A stretch of 64,000 nucleotides of DNA from Paenibacillus amylolyticus (lineage in GTDB: Bacteria; Bacillota; Bacilli; Paenibacillales; Paenibacillaceae): assembly GCF_029689945.1 (NCBI RefSeq), contig NZ_CP121451.1:4154001-4218000 (forward strand). Reading direction: 5' to 3'. Both the position numbers and the translations under genes were made by a program. Under the pieces are notes generated by a model. It saw nothing but the letters and a program-made list of their open reading frames with translations, had not been told where the DNA came from and did no database searches. This document shows positions 60,573-64,000 of this stretch, in pieces. The first letter of the stretch is position 1. Each line of letters begins with the position of its first letter.

Positions 60573-60707
60573 ATGACACTCACACGAAATCGCATTATTA
60601 CTTTAATTGTAATTATCATCGTAGCTGCAGTATTGGGCCGGCTAGCGGTGCGGGCAGTTTTAAATTTAATGCTCGGTGGTACTTTGTTCGGAGGTAATTT
60701 CTTATGA
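60573..60707 (+). CDS. 44-residue small membrane protein
   Basis: ATG 60573 follows AAAGGAG with a good spacer. The product begins MTLTRNR, has the span IITLIVIIIVAAVLG, then RLAVRAVLNLMLGGTLFGGNFL. The stop overlaps the start of the next gene (ATGA), a sign of translational coupling. It mirrors the 40-residue protein placed before the hydrolase at 50544. No family is recognised. Confidence 0.7.
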   Translation: MTLTRNRIITLIVIIIVAAVLGRLAVRAVLNLMLGGTLFGGNFL

Positions 60708-61673
60708 AAAATAACGCTAAAGGCGGGCGTAAAGTGTTGTGGGGATTGATCTATGTAGTTACTTTTATTGTTGTATTCGCGGCTTCAGCATTCATCAAAA
60801 TGACATACAATCCACTGTCTGGAGAAATGCAGGTTAATTGGAATGACAGTGTTGGGCGGGTATATACAGATATTGCCTATGACAGTAAAGAACAAAATAA
60901 ATTTGATCTCTATGTTCCAGCAGATCATACAAAGAAAAATTATGGACTTGTCGTATATCTCCATGCAGGAGGGTTTTCAACCGGTGACAAAAGTGATGAC
61001 GCCAATATGCTAAAATGGCTTACTTCAAAAGGTTATGTTGCAGCAGGTATTAATTATACGCTGCGTGATGAAAATAACCCTGAAGCTAGTGTGCTTACCA
61101 TGTCACAGGAAATCAAAAAAGTATCCCCGTTGTAAAAGCCGAAGTGGAAAAGTTAGGCTATCATCTCGATAAAATGGCTATATCCGGTGGCTCGGCAGGC
61201 GGAACTCTTGCGTTATTGTATGCTTATCGTGATGCGGATACCTCCCCATTCCTGTGAAAATGGTGTTTGAGATGGTGGGTCCGCCAAGCTTCTATCCAGA
61301 GGACTGGGCTACCTACGGTTTGGATCAGAATCCAGAGGCAGCAGCAGGCTTATTCAGCATTATGTCTGGTAACACGATTACAACCGACATGATCGGAACT
61401 GCAAGCTACGATGAAGCTGTTAAAGATATTTCACCGTTTATGTGGATTGATAAAAATTCTGTACCTTTACTAGCTGCCTATGGAAAACACGATAGAGTAG
61501 CACCGTTCGGGACAGTAAAATATCTGATCAACGCATTAGAGGAAAACAACGTTCCCCATGATTACTTCGAGTTCCCCCACTCGGGACACGGTCTGCAAAA
61601 TGACAATAAGCTTTATGCACAATATATTGATAAGCTAAACGAATATCTGAAACGTTACATGCCAACCGAATAA
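60704..61673 (+). CDS. Membrane-anchored alpha/beta hydrolase (esterase); two -1 frameshifts
   Basis: About 323 residues when one base is restored in the A run 61115-61120 and one in the C run 61244-61247. N-terminal anchor (LWGLIYVVTFIVVFAASAF), oxyanion motif YLHAGGFS, nucleophile Ser164 in ISGGSAGGTL, acid Asp in YGKHDRVAPFG and His in PHSGHGLQN. It belongs to the esterase/lipase group related to hormone-sensitive lipases. It is coupled to a small membrane protein gene and followed 43 nt later by a second hydrolase. Confidence 0.83.
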
Positions 61674-61716
61674 AATACATTACACATCATCAAAAGCGAA
61701 TTCCGGAGGATCGACA

Positions 61717-62871
61717 ATGAAGAAAGTATTTAAAGTTTTAAGCATTATACTTGCCGCTATTATGGTTGTCTTATTATGTATTTATTTATTTGTTTTGCAA
61801 TATCCGAAACTAAAAGATGATCCGAAAATTGATAAATGGTATCGTGTTACAACTAGCGATATGAAAGCATCTGATGGAAGCAGATACCGAGCGCTCTTTA
61901 AAAAAGGCAGTGAAAATAAAGTGATTGTTTATTTCGCAGGAGGTGGGGTCAGCGTCAATGAAGAAACGGCGAGAGACGAAACTTTTAATACAAAAGAGCT
62001 TCCTATCGATTTTTTGGCAAATTTCACAATGAATATGGGCGGAATTGCTACAGCATCGGATGTTAATCCTTTTAAAGATTGGACTGTGATTGCCTTCCCG
62101 TATGCTACAGGAGACTTTCATGCAGGAACTGGAGAGTTCAAATTTACAGATAAAAAAGGAAAGAAAAAAACACTGTACCATAATGGATATACTAATTTCA
62201 CCATGACGATGAAAGAAGTTATTGAGCATGCTAATATTAGAAATCCCGATGCAGTTTTAGTTACAGGCTATAGTGCTGGCGGATGGGGTGCATCGCTCCT
62301 TTCCGATGATGTATTTACTAATTATTTTCCAGAAGCAAAGAGTAAGACGGTTTTAGTGGATTCATCTTTGCTTCTCAATGATGACTGGCATAGTATCGCA
62401 ACAGATGTATGGAAATCACCAAAACATATATCTGACCGATTAGTGTCTAACAATATAACTTTAGACAGCTTAACTGCACTACACAAGAAGTGGGGGGATC
62501 AGGTTAACATATTATTTGATTCTTCTACAAGGGACGGAGATCTAGCGAAGGTACAAAATTACTTTGATGCAGGAAAAATGGAGGTCGACGAAGGAAAGAC
62601 AGATATATATCAGCAAATATTAAAGGAATCGATACCGAAGTTTAAAAAACAAGCTGGAGCCCATTTGTTTCTTTGGGATGGGTTACCATGGTACGATGAT
62701 CCACGAAATTTAACTATGCACACCATTATAGCTACACCCCATTTTCTCGATAAATTTGAGAATGTAGGTATGTCCATATCCGATTGGACAATGAATGCGG
62801 TTAATGGAAATCTGGAAGATCATGGGCTTGATTTAGTTAACAAGACATATCCTTCTACTGTTGGAAACTAA
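61717..62871 (+). CDS. Membrane-anchored pectinacetylesterase-like hydrolase
   Basis: 384 residues. ATG follows GGAGG with 7 nt spacing. N-terminal anchor (LSIILAAIMVVLLCIYLFVL), then the pectinacetylesterase-family layout: VIVYFAGGGVSVNEETARDETF (oxyanion GGG), WTVIAFPYATGDFHAGTG, nucleophile Ser186 in LVTGYSAGGWGASLL, and a late HxxxxTPHFLD region. The family (plant PAE/Notum-like) removes acetyl or acyl esters. Pectin deacetylation would fit the lyases in this window. It is last gene of the TetR-controlled operon. Confidence 0.82.
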   Translation: MKKVFKVLSIILAAIMVVLLCIYLFVLQYPKLKDDPKIDKWYRVTTSDMKASDGSRYRALFKKGSENKVIVYFAGGGVSVNEETARDETFNTKELPIDFLANFTMNMGGIATASDVNPFKDWTVIAFPYATGDFHAGTGEFKFTDKKGKKKTLYHNGYTNFTMTMKEVIEHANIRNPDAVLVTGYSAGGWGASLLSDDVFTNYFPEAKSKTVLVDSSLLLNDDWHSIATDVWKSPKHISDRLVSNNITLDSLTALHKKWGDQVNILFDSSTRDGDLAKVQNYFDAGKMEVDEGKTDIYQQILKESIPKFKKQAGAHLFLWDGLPWYDDPRNLTMHTIIATPHFLDKFENVGMSISDWTMNAVNGNLEDHGLDLVNKTYPSTVGN

Positions 62872-63130
62872 ATAATTTATTAAGCTATGTGAGCAGGGGC
62901 ATGAGACCGTTCCTTTTCAGATGTCTAAAAATAAGTAATTCATTTAGAGCCAATCTCGGATTTAAAAATATATTTACCGTTTAAATGCTCACCACTTATG
63001 TTAGGGTTTTTGTATTCGAACTTATCAGCTTAGATCCTCTTTCCTCTCTGACAACCTTACCGATGAATTAGGATTTATGAATAGACTCCTCTACGCTCTT
63101 TTTGTGTTGATAGCACAAATCTTATAAAAA
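62872..63130. other. Intergenic stretch
   Basis: No open frame with a ribosome site and no clear terminator was found after the pectinacetylesterase-like gene. Confidence 0.35.
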
Positions 63131-63217
63131 ATGGAATTCACTATTGGCGACAATGTCTGGATCGGTGCTGGAGCCATCATATTACCAGGCGTAACGGTCG
63201 GCGAGAACAGTGTAATC
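63131..63217 (+). pseudogene. Fragment of a hexapeptide O-acetyltransferase
   Basis: FTIGDNVWIGAGAIILPGVTVGENSVI corresponds to two beta-helix coils of LacA/Maa-type enzymes. It is cut sharply on both sides and runs into a terminator hairpin. No start or C-terminal loop. A debris piece of the family encoded on the opposite strand at 63875. Confidence 0.75.
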
Positions 63218-63227
63218 GTACTTGATA

Positions 63228-63281
63228 AAAAATACGTGCTAGCTAGGGGTGTTTACGCCCTCCTTGCTAGCACGTATTTTT
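63228..63281. terminator. Strong bidirectional terminator hairpin
   Basis: AAAAATACGTGCTAGC pairs with GCTAGCACGTATTTTT, and AGGG.GTG with CGC.CCT inside. T/A tails on both sides suit either strand. Confidence 0.85.
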
Positions 63282-63637
63282 ACATAATATGGTTGGGTTA
63301 TATGAACATACAGGATGATTCGTCGCGCCCTGTCGAGATTTTAGCGATCAGTTCATCACGAGTCTGGTACGATTCATGGCACAATAGGTTATCAGTTGTT
63401 ATATTGCAATGTATTCAAAGTACAACACATCTAATGTGTATTCTGCCCGTTAATTGAATGGATTAACGGGTAAAACAACAATTAAATATATGGCTAATCG
63501 GTAATCGGACTATGTTCTTGTCCATTCCGGCAATCGGTACACGTTCTTGTCACTCGACAATAAAATTTCGGTCAAGTGCCTATTTGATCTTCACTTTCCT
63601 GCTCTGCCTGTTGACCGGCGTAAAGATCCTAAAATAC
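63282..63637. other. Gene-free stretch
   Basis: Open frames here lack ribosome sites. Nearly the same 9-nt phrase (TAATCGGAC/CAATCGGTA) occurs twice near 63500-63540. Probably decayed sequence. Confidence 0.3.
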
Positions 63638-63667
63638 AAAAAAGCCCAACTCTTTTTGAAAGATTGG
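63638..63667 (-). terminator. Terminator, minus strand
   Basis: On the minus strand CCAA.CTTT pairs with AAAG.TTGG, then GGC and six T. It follows the reading-frame remnant that ends at 63697. Confidence 0.6.
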
Positions 63668-63696
63668 ACCTGTATCTAAAACATTTCAAGCTCCTT

Positions 63697-63827
63697 TTAT
63701 TTTACAAGGACTTTAATCTGATCGTCTCCTGTTCTTTCTAATACTCGGTACCCTTCAACAGCAGCAGTTGCAATTCCCTTCATCATTGGGTCGGCAGTAA
63801 CCATCCACTAGACAGGTCCCATCATCC
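63697..63827 (-). pseudogene. C-terminal remnant of an unidentified enzyme
   Basis: On the minus strand, after an in-frame TAG, WMVTADPMMKGIATAAVEGY and RVLERTGDDQIKVLVK run to a TAA at 63697. The ending resembles the C-terminus of oxidoreductases, but the family is not recognised with confidence. The internal stop and missing upstream part mark it as dead. Confidence 0.4.
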
Positions 63828-63874
63828 CTGACAAGGAGTGTCTATTTCAACTTAATCCAATTTGTAAAATCGTT

Positions 63875-64000
63875 TCACTCTGTGATTTGCTTAAGTACTT
63901 TGGCTGGGTTCCCAGCGACTATCGTATTTGCTGGCACATCTTTTGTTACAATTGAACCGGCAGCAATTATGGAATGATCACCTATTGAAACACCTGGAAG
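63875..64000 (-). CDS. Hexapeptide O-acetyltransferase, C-terminal part, 5' end beyond window
   Basis: 42 codons are visible up to TGA at 63875: [20 protein letters not shown] then [21 protein letters not shown]. This is the last beta-helix coil and the C-terminal extension of LacA/Maa-type acetyltransferases ([20 protein letters not shown]). The rest of the gene lies outside the window on the right. Same family as the complete gene at 27307. Confidence 0.85.
   Translation of the reverse strand, partial: LPGVSIGDHSIIAAGSIVTKDVPANTIVAGNPAKVLKQITE

Noticed and set aside
63228..63281. The long perfect hairpin as a possible attachment site or riboswitch
   Set aside because: Stem, loop size and T/A tails fit an ordinary bidirectional terminator.
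1..64000. Prophage, conjugative element or antiphage defence island
   Set aside because: No integrase, structural phage gene, relaxase, restriction-modification or known defence gene was found; only old transposase and IS-end remnants.

Overview
The window looks like a Paenibacillus chromosome. The evidence is a large plant-cell-wall polysaccharide locus (PL1, CE8, GH43, GH105), LplABC-type oligosaccharide ABC genes next to large AraC/membrane-sensor regulators, an S-layer-homology surface protein, a tandem-95 giant surface protein, strong AGGAGG ribosome sites with TTG/GTG starts, cre boxes and a LicT-type antiterminator target. No rRNA, tRNA or CRISPR array was seen.

Layout. 0-1.7 kb: a beta-glucoside-type PTS permease (cut by the window start) with promoter, cre box, RAT antiterminator target and attenuator. 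1.8-3.8 kb: a graveyard of an AraC regulator, a glycoside hydrolase family 2 gene and a transposase. 3.8-16.5 kb: two giant surface-protein genes, one SLH-anchored with about nine repeats and one with about 23 cadherin-like repeats. Between them lie tiny transcription units and the first copy of a repeated structured element. 16.5-19.4 kb: a methyltransferase and a membrane diguanylate cyclase. 19.4-32.2 kb: an AT-rich accessory zone with IS3-like remnants, a decayed copy of the 5' end of the cyclase gene, two MFS transporters plus the scar of a third, oxidoreductases, an HxlR regulator, a nucleoside deoxyribosyltransferase, acetyltransferases and glyoxalase-fold proteins. 32.2-47.4 kb: the pectin/xylan locus (GH43, a PL1-CE8 fusion, GH105, solute-binding protein, two permeases, two AraC regulators). 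47.5-50.4 kb: nitronate monooxygenase/HxlR and MerR/short-chain dehydrogenase pairs. 50.5-62.9 kb: a cluster of membrane-anchored serine hydrolases, two newly noted small membrane proteins, an ATPase-FtsX ABC protein, a lectin-bearing pectate lyase, a two-component system and a TetR regulator. 63-64 kb: acetyltransferase pieces.

How the genes work together. The secreted PL1-CE8 fusion can demethylate and cleave pectin. The LplA/B/C importer takes up oligomers, GH105 removes unsaturated terminal residues, and GH43 trims arabinose/xylose chains. Cre boxes place the PTS and the pectinase under carbon catabolite control. The MerR protein and the adjacent dehydrogenase share one operator type, and the dehydrogenase promoter has the 19-bp spacer expected for MerR activation.

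Major caveat. At least 17 places in 11 genes show a single-base loss that breaks an otherwise well-conserved reading frame. All 17 are in the same direction and almost all sit in short homopolymers. I read these as systematic undercalling in the source sequence and annotate the genes as continuous. One further lesion, a perfect 15-bp palindrome exactly at the Walker B site of the ABC protein, does not fit that pattern and looks like a real template-switch mutation.
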